This document shows positions 1-11,778 of a DNA stretch of 64,000 bases, in pieces. A program made the position numbers and the translations under genes. Under the pieces are notes generated by a model. It had not been told where the DNA came from, did no database searches, and saw only the letters and a program-made list of their open reading frames with translations. The stretch covers positions 23,546,285 through 23,610,284 of the forward strand of contig CM055104.1 of assembly GCA_029204225.1 (NCBI GenBank), written 5' to 3'. This DNA is from Diphasiastrum complanatum (taxonomy: Eukaryota; Streptophyta; Lycopodiopsida; Lycopodiales; Lycopodiaceae). Each line of letters begins with the position of its first letter. The stretch's first letter is position 1.

Positions 1-614
1 AGGAGAGGAAGAGAGAAGAGAAGAGAGAAAAAGAGAGAGATGAGATGGAGTTTAGCTCAAATGCTCAATGTCATTGCTTATGGAGAAACCTTAACTAATC
101 ACAAACAAAAAGCATGGAAGAAATGGAAAAAACAAGCAATCACAACAATAGCATAATCAAGATTGATTAGCAAATGAGGATGCTTGAGCTCTCAAAATAG
201 TAGAGTCTTCTCCTCTCTATTAAGCATCCCAATAGTGTACAAATGGTGCCTTTTTATAAAATGGGGAAGGCCCATGCCCCTCAATCCTATTGGCTGATAT
301 TCACATTGATCCTATCCATTCATCTTGGACCCAACTTGATCCAAGGGTCCACAAAAAGTACATTGGAAATCACAAGATTCATGTGAGTCCAAAATTGGAC
401 CCAATTATAAAAAGTAAATTTTAAGTTTAAAATTAACTTTGGGCCTCAAGTTTTATTTTAGTTACAAAGGCTTAAGTCTATTTTATTTTATTTACACTTT
501 GGCTTGCGTGCTCATTAAGCCATGGGCTTATACGCGCAGGATATCATGCCCTCACAACACATTTTATTGGACGATTTTATTTATTTACACTTTGTATTGG
601 GAATACCCCCAACA
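1..614 (-). repeat. Putative LTR or solo LTR (left part outside window)
   Basis: Read on the minus strand this block starts TGTTGGGGG at 614, a common LTR start. It contains a TATA-like stretch (TTTATAAAA, about 255-265) and a duplicated AAAGTGTAAATAAA motif. No purine tract precedes the TG at 614, so it would be a 5' or solo LTR with its other end beyond position 1. Neither the other end nor a target duplication can be seen. Confidence 0.35.
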
Positions 615-1098
615 GACCAAGACAATCTTGACTCATTATACCTATACATACATGGCTCGAAATAGATTTTTTTTCTTTGAATATGTTAGTATGGTTGTAT
701 TGGATGTTTGATCTAAGCGTTCATATAAAAATTTGTAGTATTTATAGTATTATTGCACATCCACATTGGAAGATATTATATTTATCTTAGTAGGATGCCT
801 TTTTAAAACATAAAAGATTAATTGATCTCATGCTTTTGAATTTCAATTGTATGTCTTATTATGTGTATAGATTAATTTTTTAATGCATGCAATTCAAACA
901 TTATTTATTATCATTTGATATAGCAGATGCTCAACATTTGTATCTACATTTGCAAATTTCTTAATGGTTTAATATTATTGAATGTTGTTATAGTGACATG
1001 TGGACTTACTACAATAGAATAAACCGCCAAATGAGTACTAGAATTGAATGTAATGCATGCCCATGCTTTGGAAAATGGAAGTTTGTTAACAAATTAAC
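615..1098. other. AT-rich flank, nothing recognised
   Basis: AT-rich sequence with no convincing ORF, RNA gene or repeat that I can see. Confidence 0.5.
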
Positions 1099-1303
1099 AT
1101 TGAAAAAAGTGAGGATTGTAACTACGATAGTGCCATGCAAAGACTCGGCTAGAAACAAGGATCGGGGCTAGAATGTTAAAAAAGTTACTCCCCAAATTCC
1201 AATTGAAAAAAGTGAAGATTGTAACTATGCAAATGTCATGTGGAGACTTCACAAAAAACAAGAATCGAGAATCGCATGTTAATAAAGTTACTCCCCAAAA
1301 TCT
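1099..1303. repeat. Two-copy tandem repeat, about 103-bp unit
   Basis: Two imperfect copies run 1099-1200 and 1202-1303. Each starts ATTGAAAAAAGTG and ends with GTTACTCCCCAAA. The short ORFs across it on both strands are by-products of the repeat. Confidence 0.75.
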
Positions 1304-1439
1304 CAATGGCCCACAATGTAATGTGGAGGTGATGTTACATAGGGATATGTCTCTTTGTACTCCTAAACTCTAACGTAATTTTAAAACACATCTCAACTTT
1401 CAAGAACTAAGTCAAAATGTGTGTCGTCGCACTGCATAA

Positions 1440-1640
1440 TTATATATATAAACTTAAATACACTTTTGCACATGGGTGAGGGACCCATGCATCCTCCTCC
1501 CCTCACCCATACATACACTTTTTTTGAACTAAAATTTGGGAGGGGGATGCATGTACGGGGAAAAGCATGCATGGCCTTCCCTCCCCATCCATGCATGTAA
1601 TGGTCCACTCCAAATTCACATTAACCACACACACTCTTAT
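1440..1640 (+). repeat. Dispersed repeat related to the short Helitron at 4677
   Basis: Shares an ordered set of blocks with about 4680-4850: TATATATA then TAAACTTA, GCGCATGGGT-like, CCATGCAT, a CTCACCCA block, GGAGG.GGATGCATGT, and CCACTCCAAATTCA. It looks like the left part of the same non-autonomous family. No hairpin-CTAG end follows here. Confidence 0.5.
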
Positions 1641-1814
1641 TCATCATTGATTTTGTGGTGGGCCTATCTCTCTCTTCTTTTTCTTTTTTTCTCTGTCTCT
1701 TTCTTTTTTAGGTTTGTATTCCTTCACCATTTCTCTTATCCTCGCATCCTCAACTGCTCGCCATCGCGACCATAGGTTGACTGATCAAAACCCAATGAAT
1801 GCCCGACTGTGATC

Positions 1815-2035
1815 ATAGGTACTCCTTTGTGGATGGCGCCTGAGGTGGTGCGACAAGAGGAGCAAGGCATTGATTCAGACATATGGTCTTGGGATGTACA
1901 ATAGTGGAGATGGCAATAGGCAGAGCTCCCTGGAACGCGCTGTGCACCCTAAACAATCCCCTTGTAGCTCTATACCACATTGGATGCATCGATGAAGTGC
2001 CAGACTTGCCAGTAGAAGTGCTTCCATAGAGATCC
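1815..2035 (+). pseudogene. MAPKKK-like protein kinase fragment
   Basis: The plus strand from 1815 encodes GTPLWMAPEVVRQEEQG followed by IDSDIWS, which is kinase subdomain VIII (the APE motif) running into subdomain IX. After a frame change near 1890 the next frame gives GCTIVEMAIGRAPW and then ALYHIGCIDEVPDLPVEVL. The order and spacing fit subdomains IX-X of plant MEKK/MAPKKK17-18-type kinases. The ATP-binding lobe, the HRD/DFG loop and the C-terminal lobe were not found, there are in-frame stops, and no promoter is evident. I read it as a captured or duplicated gene scrap. The surrounding Helitron-family repeats are a possible vehicle, but that is inference. Confidence 0.65.
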
Positions 2036-2369
2036 ACGATATCGATGGACCAGCGCACAACTCTTGCAGTATTCTTTTGTCATGAAAGCTCTGCCTATCG
2101 AAACACCATAGGCACTGTCTCTTTCACGCGTTGGAGGCAGATTCAAGCTAGGCATGAATCTTGATTCTGGTATGTCACATTTGCAGGTGACCAATAGGCA
2201 ACGATGGGGTGGTTTAGTGGCTTAGCCATAGAGTGATGGATTTCTGCTAGAAATGCCTTACAGGTTAGTGATGTACTACCAACTTTATGGACACCTTGCT
2301 AAGAATGAGAATAGACAAAACCCTTTTTGTCTATCATTGCCTACATTGGTAGAGCCTGGTTGGTTCGCC

Positions 2370-2610
2370 ATGCAAGCCTATGGTATGCCTACGTGGTTTG
2401 CCACATGGCAACCCCAAGTGTGCATTATTTGTCATGTGGGCGACCTACGTGGCTTGTCATGTGGCAGCTTGCGACAAGCTTGCAGATAGCAGGCCTATGA
2501 CATGCATATGTGGCCTTCTACACAAGCCTATGGTAGGCCTATGTGGCTTGCCACTTGGCAAATCCCAAGCTTGCATGGTTTGCCATGTGGCAAGCCTACA
2601 TGACAGGCCA
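2370..2610. repeat. Degenerate repeats with GCCAY(A/T)TGGCA palindromes
   Basis: Several imperfect copies of a unit containing CTATGG.ATGCCTA, then CGTGGCTTGCCA and a palindromic TGCCACATGGCA (variants TGCCACTTGGCA, TGCCATGTGGCA, TGTCATGTGGCA). Unit length is irregular. Overlapping ORFs on both strands follow from the repetition. Confidence 0.6.
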
Positions 2611-4457
2611 CAATGAGGTGAGCTCCGGCCACATTCGATCTCTGATTTGTGGGAGAGAGTTGTTTTCTTAAGGAGGCTCTTTATTTTTATTTTTTTTGGG
2701 GGAGAGGGGAGGGGGGGAAGAGTGGCGGGAGGAAGGGGAAGATTTAGCCTCCCCACACATTCTTTTTTTTAGGGTGGGGGAGAGGGCTACATCTCCCCAC
2801 CTTTGTCTCTCCCCCATTTATTTGGGGGGAGGGAGGTGGGCCTTGGCACAACCCCCCCTTTACATTTTCCACTCTCTCGGCAACATGGAGGGGCAAGCGC
2901 AATGCGTCGTCTCGCAAAAAAAATTGAAAATAAAAAGAATGTTGTGCCACAGACCACGGGGAGGGGAAGGATGGCTAAGTAGATCATCAATTGCCTGCTT
3001 TGAGCATCATCCACACGTCTCGACCACAAGCCGTCACCCAAATTGTGATGACATCGTTTGCCTGAATACATCCTTCGTGCCAGAAAGGAAGCCATTACGA
3101 CATGCACACGCACGCACGTGCGCACACACGTCCAACGCCCGTGCTTGAAAAAATATTTGGGTTGGGGACAAAGCCCCTCCCAAATTTTAAAAATCAAATA
3201 AATGTAAGGGGATTGGAGCGTCAAGGTCTTGCACTCTGTAAATTGAAAAGAAAAAAGACGACAAAGATAGGAAAAGAAAAGAAGCCTTTTTCTCAAATGG
3301 GAACATGCTTGTCGCAGACACATTTGGGGCTGTCCAAAACACCCCCTCCATCCGTCTGCCATCGAGTATATTACCCCAACACGCATCCTCTCTCTCTCTC
3401 TATAGATATATATGTTCTAAAATATAATTCTTCTTAGTATAACATTCGCATCCAACCTCCCCCCCTCCCACAAATACACACACACCATGCACGCACGCAC
3501 GACAGTCTATATAAATGAAACATTATGAAACCATATGAGCATTAATATTGCCAAAATATCTTTTCAACATCGCCAAGATGAGAGGAGCATGTGTCTGCAA
3601 TGATTGGATCATGAACTTGAGAGAACAGATCTTGATGATCTTGCCCTTCAAATGTGAAGGGCTTGATCCAGGACGCCTAGGAAGGTGTCTCAGGATTTTG
3701 GTGAAGATCTTTTGCATTCGAGAATTTTGACTCATACCATACATCCCACATCCCTAACAAAATAAAAAGTTTAAGGGAGATTGTGAGCAACTGAAAGATC
3801 ATTTATTGATCGAACAAAGCTTTTCAAGGAAGAAATAATGAATCGTTGAAAGAATGAAAAGGAAGACTCTAAGAAGAATATATATAAAAAAAAAAATTCT
3901 CTCAATCTTCCTCAAGATTATCCAAAAACTTAATCTTGATTTCTCCTTTATTCCTCAAGAATCTTTAAAATCCCAAGAATTTCTCGTTTTTTTTTCTCCG
4001 TGTCCATAGAGAGAGAGAGTGTAAAGAAAGATGACTCTATAGGCATGTGCATACCCGATCCATTCATGAACCCCCAGCACGTCAACCCCTCTAGGATCAA
4101 ACCAATAGAGGTTACTAGAAACACCATTTCTTGAACAAGTGCGGGTCTGTAGTGATTGCCACACTGCCACTAAGTTGATTTCAAAAGTTATTGGCAGATC
4201 AGCGATGGAGTGCTCTATCAAGCAGCGATGGAGGCTGATGAAGGGGGTGCGCTGGAGATAGATAAATAATTGTGTGCATATCTTTGTAGTAAATGATAAA
4301 GAACACTCACAAATAGCTAGGATTCAAGTTGGAAAGGCTCATGGCTATACGAGTCTATGTAGGGATGTCATTCGTCATTCGGACCCTAAACCCTAAAGAT
4401 GACGCTATCTTCGATGGTTATTAAACTGTCAGAACCGACGACAGATCTGATACACAC
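2611..4457. other. No gene seen; G-rich and C-rich tracts
   Basis: Contains homopurine and homopyrimidine runs (2690-2870). A CA/CG-rich stretch at 3092-3150 resembles 4592-4645 (both begin with a GCCATTA.GACATGCAC motif). Long ORFs here cross low-complexity sequence and look spurious. Confidence 0.45.
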
Positions 4458-4640
4458 GAATACACAAACACACACACACACACACACACTCCATAAACAC
4501 ACACATGACAAACACACAACACATGCACATGCACATACACACACTCGCGCGTGTGCGCGCGCGCACACACACACAAACATACATACACAAAGCCATTAGG
4601 ACATGCACACACACGCATGCACGCGCGCGTCACGCACGTT
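4458..4640. repeat. CA-rich low-complexity tract
   Basis: Interrupted (CA)n and alternating CG/CA sequence. All ORFs across it are histidine/threonine or cysteine/valine repeats with no gene character. Confidence 0.8.
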
Positions 4641-4644
4641 CGCC

Positions 4645-4676
4645 ATTGCCCATTAACGACGGGCACAAGCAACTAG
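4645..4676 (+). mobile_element. Helitron 3' terminus, copy 1
   Basis: An imperfect hairpin (TGCCCATT / GACGGGCA around AAC) ends 8 nt before CTAG at 4673-4676, and the next base is T. A hairpin just upstream of CTRR with insertion before T is the Helitron 3' end signature. The body would extend left through the CA-rich region; its 5' TC end was not located. Confidence 0.6.
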
Positions 4677-5056
4677 TATATATATCTATATATATTTAAA
4701 CTTATGTATAGTTTTGCGCATGGGTATGGGTGAACCATGCATGCTCCTAGGACCCCTCACCCACGAATGAGCTTTTTCTAACTAAAAAACTTGGGGAGGA
4801 GGATGCATGTGCATGCATCTAAGGGACCCACTCCAAATTCAAATTATCCTTTACCAACACACATAGTGTTTTGAAGTGCATGTACATACTTTCATGGTGA
4901 AAGCTGTTAAACAAATGAGACTTTGATTATCAAAAATTTGAAAGGTGCTCTAAGGATTTTTTAAATGATCAGACTTTCCACGGGAAAGGTTGAAATAAAA
5001 ATGCATTTCTATGAAGATCGGCATCCATTGCCCGTCAACGACGGGCAATCTTTACT

Positions 5057-5058
<2 letters not shown>
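4677..5058 (+). mobile_element. Short non-autonomous Helitron, copy 2
   Basis: Starts at or just after 4677 with TATATATCTATATATATTTA and ends at CTAG (5055-5058) followed by T. The end has a perfect 10-bp stem: ATTGCCCGTC (5027-5036), loop AAC, GACGGGCAAT (5040-5049), five bases before CTAG. No coding capacity. The likely 5' TC is near 4683. It follows copy 1 directly, so the two are head to tail. Confidence 0.6.
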
Positions 5059-5118
<60 letters not shown>

Positions 5119-5128
5119 ACACACACAT
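5059..5128. repeat. Compound (TG)(TA)(CA) microsatellite
   Basis: (TG) run 5059-5070, (TA) run 5071-5115, then (CA) to about 5128. It starts right after the Helitron end, so the element inserted at or next to it. Confidence 0.95.
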
Positions 5129-5361
5129 ACATCGCAATTGAATTAGGTGAGGAGGCCATGAAGATCTTTATTGCGATTCTATTGAAGGTTTCACCTTTGG
5201 ATCTCAATTTTATACTAGCTTTATTGCTTTGTTAGAATGGATGGAGAGCACATAAAAGCAATTTTGTATTCATAACGAGATTGACTATGATTGGCATTCA
5301 TACAATACATTCCCTTATATGGGAGATAATCAACGTTGTCCATATTTTACACATTTGAAGC

Positions 5362-5363
<2 letters not shown>

Positions 5364-5451
<88 letters not shown>
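5364..5451. repeat. (CT)44 microsatellite
   Basis: Uninterrupted 88-bp CT repeat. The Leu/Ser and Arg/Glu ORFs across it are artefacts. Confidence 0.98.
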
Positions 5452-5453
<2 letters not shown>

Positions 5454-6655
5454 ATCCCCATGCGTATACACACACACACACACACACAAATAGATTATCC
5501 CGAGTCAATTGTCTAGTACTTATGTTGGAATTTCACAATAGTTGGTAATTGCAAAATGAAAATAGCAAGTGGATTGGCTTGTATTCATACCCACCATGCC
5601 AATGCTCCATTTTTCCTTAAATTGCCCCTAGCAATTCAACATGCAAGGCAAGCTCCCGAGGTAAAAAAAACTACTTTATCTTTTCACTTATACGTGGCAA
5701 GGGGCCTATGTCACCTCATGTGCCACACATGATGACAACTCAAGGTAAGTATGAAAAGGGGGAGGCCCTTTTATTAGCTTTGAAATGATAGAGATAATTA
5801 TTTTCATGATTTTTCTAAAAGATGAGGTGCCATTCCTAAGTGAGTCTATACATTCACATGAATTTTTACTTTGGTTTTTATATCTTTCACAATTTAAATG
5901 CCTTGCATAAGGTAGAGCTTCTTGTGATATATTTTGGTTTTCATATCTTTCAACGATTTGAATGCCTTGGATAAGGCAAAGCTTCTCGTGATATATTATT
6001 CACCTTGTTTTTCCAATGGACCAACAAGAGAGCTTTGTAATGAGTTAGAGGCTTACTTGGCAATCAAAACACCCTTATCATGCTTTTACATCAGGTCAAA
6101 ATGAGGTGTATAAAAGTTTATCATATGAGGTAGGCTACAGACCACTAGACTCTAGAGTGCATATCTAAATTGAGGATTTTAGTGTAAATTATAATCCTTA
6201 GTTGCAAAGTATCTAATCAATGATTGACGTGAAAATAAAACTTAAATTTCAATATCTGATTTTATCACAACCTTTGTAAATCCAAGGGTTGGCTCACCTT
6301 AGCTTGGCGTCCAAAGTTTCTTTGGTCTCAAGTTCCCCCCTTAAAAGCCAAGAAGCGTCACAACCTTTAGGACACTAAAAAAACTTGGTTTTGAAAACCT
6401 ACAAAATTTTTTTTTGCTAAGTTAATCAAATATTGTTAGACTTTTCCTATGGGCTACAGGTTTTTGGCTAGACTCAAAATTTGCCCTTAAGGGGATTGAA
6501 AAGTAAAAGCACTTCAGCTGATGTTTCCAGATTCCACAAAAGTATAGAAATCACTTAGGCCGATGATTTGCAGCTGTGGGCGTCTCAGTTGGTGGATCCG
6601 GTTGGTATAGGCTGTTGAAACATACATAAATAAGAACATGCAGGTGAATTTTAAG
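5452..6655. other. 3' flank of the MADS-box gene
   Basis: A CA run at 5467-5487, then AT-rich unique-looking sequence without an ORF I can support. The 3' UTR of the minus-strand MADS gene must start left of 6656; the polyadenylation site could not be fixed. Confidence 0.4.
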
Positions 6656-6859
6656 TCAGGAATACATTGAGAGCGTCACTTTGGAGGGGGACTCCAGAAC
6701 TAACCTCAATTGTAGAAACGTCGGCAAGTCGGGGTTGCTAGTCTGGTGATCTAGCTGAACCGAGTGTCTCTCGTCTCCGTTTTCTACACTCGAGGGTTCC
6801 CTTGTCTCCAGGTTAATTATGTCTAGCATGGGTTCTGTCATCCCATTCTGTGCGGCAAT
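6656..6859 (-). CDS. MADS gene exon 7 (C-terminal region)
   Basis: Acceptor cacatgcag at 6860-6861. Read through, it encodes 67 residues from IAAQNGMTEPMLDIINLE to a TGA at 6656-6658 and includes DLPTFLQLRL near the end, an LQL-type C motif. A good donor (AG|gttagt, exon end 6705) lies inside the LQLRL codons. The transcript could instead splice there to a short last exon further left. The read-through version is annotated. Confidence 0.8.
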   Translation of the reverse strand: MAAQNGMTEPMLDIINLETREPSSVENGDERHSVQLDHQTSNPDLPTFLQLRLVLESPSKVTLSMYS

Positions 6860-7005
6860 CTGCATGTGTAAGAGTATTGAGTAACTTAACGTTAACCAAA
6901 CTTGAAAAACATCCTCAAGGAACAGTAACTTGCGAGAAGTTCTGAAAATATTTGAGGTCCTATACCGCGGCACTAGATACACTTTCGAAAGAGACAAATA
7001 GTTAC

Positions 7006-7047
7006 CATCCTGCGCAGCATTTGATTTTCCTCCACCAGAATAGATTC
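7006..7047 (-). CDS. MADS gene exon 6 (K domain end)
   Basis: Exactly 42 nt. Acceptor tctaacag, donor ATG|gtaact. Encodes ESILVEENQMLRRM, the E..L.EEN..LR ending seen across MIKC K domains. Confidence 0.95.
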
Positions 7048-8490
7048 CTGTTAGATAAGATCTGTAAGACTATGTTTTCATCAACGATACCCACAATTCC
7101 TCTTTAAGTGAAATATGTGCCATGCAAATAAACGATGATCATGTAGGATTGGCAAACCAGCTTCTAAAGAGTTTTAGGGGACAGTTCATCTCAGGTTAAG
7201 GGGGGCATCCAGTCAGAAGTATAACTGGGCTGAAAGGGCATGGTTAAGCTAACTAAGCCCTTCAAGCTGTCCTTCCACGGTTCCACCTCATCAAGATGCA
7301 ATGTAGTCGTCCTATTCTCTTTATTGTTTGTGAAACTGCCTCGAGTTAACGAAAACGTCCTGCTCTTGTTGGAACGGGCTATGGCAGCACCGCAGGACCT
7401 GTACTTTAGATATTTAATCTAAGAAAAAGGATATTCCACGTATTCCTGATTCAACTTTGCATATCTCACTGGAGCTCTTGATATGGAAGGCCACGGCTCT
7501 TTTCACTTCCTCGACATATTTCTAGAGGGAGTCACAGCAATCACTCACAGCTTGCATACAGTATCTTACAGGCAGATTGCATGCATCTGATACCCCTTAT
7601 CAGTCCCCTAACAACAATCAGTTAGAACTTCACCTTACTGACTTCTTCTGCAAATGCCCGCCCAAAGATTTGTGCATCTCTGCTCCCTACACTTACATAA
7701 AGCACTACTTGTATTTCAAAGCAACCTTATTCAGCAGAATATGACAGCTGTAGCAATTTGACATATAGGACTTACAACCTGCAAGGTTCCTCTTAAAACC
7801 TGTTTTAGCACTAGGTAAATTCACACATCCTTTTACCAACAGTAAAAACTTATTATCAACTTCCATCACCACCGCTCAGAATCAGCTCCACACTTCTGCA
7901 CTACAGAAAAGTGAAAGAGAGATAAATCCCGAAGGTTGTAGAAGACGGTAACAAGTTTTTAGTACTGCTATACAAAGCTTCCACGAGCCAGTCAGACTTG
8001 GGCAGAGTTATGGATCCACCTGATTCCGCGTCCACAAATTGCCTCTTATCAACAGTTTGTAAAAGGTTCGGGAATATTGTAGTGAGGCAGCAACCTCGCT
8101 AAGTTGACATTAACCAAACATGCTAACTGCAGCTGGGCCAGCAATCCACCCTTAACACGAACTGCTCTTTGATAACATTTATCTAACGTAATGGCACTAA
8201 CGGCAAGTGGGGCTCTCTGCTTGAAAAAGAGAATGAACTAACAATTTCACATATTCGAGGGTAGACTCTAGAACGTCCGTCTATGAAATTATTGTGCATG
8301 TTCTGGTTATTTCGGAGTCATAACTTGTTTACTTATATCCTCACGAATTGAAGTAGGGTGGGTGACTCCTCTTTAGTATCAAGAAAGATTCAGATAGTCA
8401 CAGGAGAAAGAGCAAGCTTTTCCATCTATTATACATAAAAAACAGCTGTTTCTCACTCAACAAATATAAAATACATAAAACACCACATAC
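7048..8490 (-). other. MADS intron 5, no feature seen
   Basis: 1443-bp intron of unique-looking sequence. No ORF, repeat or RNA gene that I can support. Confidence 0.7.
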
Positions 8491-8532
8491 CTTTCTACTT
8501 AGATCATCTATCTGGTGACGAAGAACCTCTTC
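8491..8532 (-). CDS. MADS gene exon 5 (K domain)
   Basis: Exactly 42 nt. Acceptor ggtctgcag, donor AAG|gtatgt. Encodes EEVLRHQIDDLSRK, matching the conserved 14-codon K-box exon. Confidence 0.95.
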
Positions 8533-8688
8533 CTGCAGACCAACAACAGAATCGTGCTCATTTATATCGATCATGACAAGTCGAGAGAGTAAAAGACTTA
8601 CAAACTGTGAAATTCCATGGAAACAATTGGAAACCTATTATATTCTTTCGTTGGAAAGTCCTAACAAAAACGACCTTGTTTTTATTAC

Positions 8689-8788
8689 CTTCTTCAAACG
8701 GATACGATTTAATCCAACATCAAGCTGTTGTTCAAGTCCCTCCAATTCATTCAGATTCAGGGCCGACAGATTCTCCCCTAGCATGTGC
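8689..8788 (-). CDS. MADS gene exon 4 (K domain)
   Basis: Exactly 100 nt, the typical length. Acceptor actcacag, donor AAG|gtaata. Encodes HMLGENLSALNLNELEGLEQ and then QLDVGLNRIRLKK, the classic MGE.L..L...EL..LE.QL...L..IR.KK K-box signature. Confidence 0.96.
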
Positions 8789-9049
8789 CTGTGAGTATAG
8801 CCTACTTAATCCAAGTAAAACCTTAATATCTTTTTATTTTCCAATAAGCAGCGACGCCATGAAGACTTCGTTTCCTCCGCTTGAGTTCCGGCATTCTACT
8901 AAAATATTCAATCTCACAAATGAAGACATACAAGTGAACTAAAATCTTAAATAAAATTTTATTTGTTCAATGCTACATGATTTATAAGATGCGGGACTTC
9001 TATAGACACCGATAGCTTCCATAGAATGCCCACGAGTGCAAGTTTGTAC

Positions 9050-9108
9050 CTTATTCTCTGATTGTATTGATCCAACACCTCAAGGTTTTCGGTTTGATGA
9101 CTCCGATA
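9050..9108 (-). CDS. MADS gene exon 3 (K domain start)
   Basis: 59 nt, acceptor tctgctag, donor AAG|gtacaa. Encodes YRSHQTENLEVLDQYNQRI plus two bases of the next arginine. Slightly shorter than the usual 62-65 nt of this exon. A competing reading at 8850-8900 was rejected (see rejected list). Confidence 0.88.
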
Positions 9109-9368
9109 CTAGCAGACAAACATTCAAGTCATTATTTCGAACTGAACAACCTATTTTCACTCGTTCTCTGGAACCCTTTTATGTACTTAAGCCTGCAGTT
9201 AAGCCATGCATACTTGATTGACATACATATATCACACATACAGATTACTTGCAAAACATCTAAAATAAAGTCAATGGAACTACAAGGACAACATTTTAGT
9301 CGACTAGCCTGTGCATTTTCATATTGTGATTCTTGCACAGGTCTGTAATTTGACCTATGTTTTCTCAC

Positions 9369-9447
9369 CTCAAGGTCATGATGAAGAATCGGTTCTATCT
9401 GCACATCCACGGAATATCTATCGTACCTAGACAAAATCTCTTTCATA
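9369..9447 (-). CDS. MADS gene exon 2 (I region)
   Basis: 79 nt, acceptor ctctgccag, donor GAG|gtgaga. Encodes SMKEILSRYDRYSVDVQ and then IEPILHHDLE. SMKEILSRY directly follows exon 1's HYASS, as in other MIKC proteins. The exon is 41.1 kb from exon 1. Confidence 0.93.
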
Positions 9448-9519
9448 CTGGCAGAGATGATGTCAACACGCAGTAAACACATTGTTTTAGAATCTATGTA
9501 ACATTTACACAACAGCAAG

Positions 9520-9522
<3 letters not shown>

Positions 9523-9577
<55 letters not shown>
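9523..9577. repeat. (CT)n microsatellite in intron 1
   Basis: 55 bp of uninterrupted CT, 76 bp inside the 3' end of intron 1. On the transcribed strand it reads GA, so it is not the polypyrimidine tract. Confidence 0.97.
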
Positions 9578-9581
<4 letters not shown>

Positions 9582-11778
9582 ATAGGCTTAATGTCAGAAA
9601 TGCAGAACAACATCCTAGAGGAATAACAGAGAAAATAGACAAAATCCACCTCATGTGGTTCTTTCAGGACTCCCAAAACTCCTCCACTAGTAAACAAAAA
9701 ACAACAGACAAACCAATGGAAAAAACCAAGAAGCATATAGCACAAGTGAAAGAAACAAACAAATGGGAAAAGATCCATAAGAGAGTGCTACGTCTAAAAC
9801 AAATGGATGAGCAGATGTAGAAAACACAGTTAGAATATTTCGACAAAAAGTACAAGTAGCCACTGTATTAAAAAACAAAAAACACCTTACACACAAACAA
9901 CAATGAACTAGAGCTAGTAGCTACTCCCTATGCTTTATTTGTGATTGCTCTAACTTGCGACTCATTGTATACTAATTTTCCTGCTAGAATTTCACTATAA
10001 ATTTACCATAGTTATGTTTGTTGTTGTTCTCCTCATGCAGTTGCCACAGTTGCTTTTGTATATTATCTGGCTAATTCTTGTTAAAGCTCATCATGTACAG
10101 TTGTAAAATGTACTTTTGTTAGAGATTTGTGTAGACTACATTGTACCCATAGAAGCCCATGCCAAAGAATTTTAAGCTGGGTGTTGTCAACCAAATATGA
10201 AACAGTAGCTACTACTACCTTGGAGACAACGTAATAGAACTAGAAAACTGTTAGTAACCTACCATTCCTGCAAAAACCTGCCGTGCCACAAACAATCAAG
10301 CAACTTATCTATGATTAACCAAGTTATATCTAGCATGTACACCATCATTCTTTGTCGAGACAACAGCTTTTGTTATCCAGACCACTCAGCACAATCCTTG
10401 GGCACTACCTTAAACATAAACCTCCATTCAAAGAAGATAAACTGGAAAGCATGTCATCTCCCATCTGGAGTACATCTCAGGGTTTGCATATCACTCCTTC
10501 CCTCTCCTTGCATCTCAAGTGATTCACCAACTCTTTATTGCTTTCAGGATGGTAACCATTTCAAGTCCCGGTATGCTTCATGGCAGCTGAAATTCAATTG
10601 TCCTTCCAGAAGGCTGGTTAATGCACATAGTGTACACTTGCAACTCATCAGAATCATTTTTCAATCATCCCATGATTGCAATGTTGGTTATGCAATTCCT
10701 TGACAAGTCTGTCAGAAATATTTGACAGACTCCTGACAAATTTTTAGGGTTCTACTATGTGCCAGAATTCGGGGCTCTGTAGTAGGTGAAAAGATTACTC
10801 GCCCTATTGAATATGGTACCCCTCCACCTGGTTTGCAAACGAAATTCCCATTCCTGAGGTGCAAATACCTCATTTTTTCTTTTAAGGCTCAAGACTTATG
10901 TGTTTTAGACATCTCAGCTTTAATCTACTTCAAACTGTAATCAGATTTCAGCCTCTTATTCATCAATGGCAAAACATGCTCTCTGGAATACACCATAGAA
11001 AATGGTGAGACTTTGGTGGACAATTGTGTGGTGCTGTTGCTGCGACATGCGTGGGCCAGATAGCCATCCCATTTCTCCATGCGCCTTTTACTTAATTGCT
11101 GCTTCTAATCCCCTCTTGTCTGTTTGTATGACTCATTGTGCTATGTTGTTCCATTGGCCAATGAGGGCTGGTTCTCGACTGACCAATGCTCTTGGAAAGT
11201 GTCCTGAAATTCATGGTTCCACAGCACCAATTGCAGGGCATCCAAATTGACACAAAAAATGCTCCAACAAAAACTTGTTTATCCCTCAAAATATGTTGAT
11301 GTTGAGGGATAATACTTGACATAATGAAGGAGACATGCAATTTTCAACTCTATTGAGTCCAAACATAAAGTCTTAGACCATCAAGTTCATCATGCATAGC
11401 ACGATCAAATGCTATGACATCCCTACTCATCTCATCAGCGCCCTAGAGTTCACATGAAGAGGTATATGTCCACATTAATCCCATCAGGATATGGTGAATG
11501 CATGAACTACTACCATTTTCAAATATTTTGTAGAAGTTAGATCAATCTCCGTTGACTACCATTTTCTCACAAATTTTGGAACTCAAGCCCTTAGACAACA
11601 GACATGAATAACTTTTACTGAGAACAAACAACAAGTTAGCAAGGTATTTTCTATTAGTTAGTAGCACAGACTGTCAAAAAATAAGAGCTTTCAGCTGTCT
11701 GTAGCTATATCACTTCCTGTTCTATGTACTAGAGGATGTTGCCTCTACATTCCCTTATACATTGATTGGTTTAGGTAT

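Noticed and set aside
2787-3386. 199-aa minus-strand ORF
   Set aside because: Crosses G/C runs and CA/CG-rich sequence, no domain, no splice context.
4386-4699. Cys/Val and His/Thr-rich ORFs on both strands
   Set aside because: CA-repeat artefacts.
5298-5548. Three ORFs of 63-70 aa over the CT repeat
   Set aside because: Pure Leu/Ser or Arg/Glu translations of a microsatellite.
8833-8890. Alternative exon 3 for the MADS gene (reading containing ENKKILR)
   Set aside because: It would leave an intron of only 33 bp before exon 4; the exon at 9050-9108 has proper borders and better K-domain sequence.
10311-10703. 130-aa plus-strand ORF in MADS intron 1
   Set aside because: No family motif, opposite strand to the host gene, compositionally like surrounding intron.
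10708-10731. Terminator or MITE from the short inverted repeat
   Set aside because: 8-bp arms with AT loop, no element ends or target duplication.
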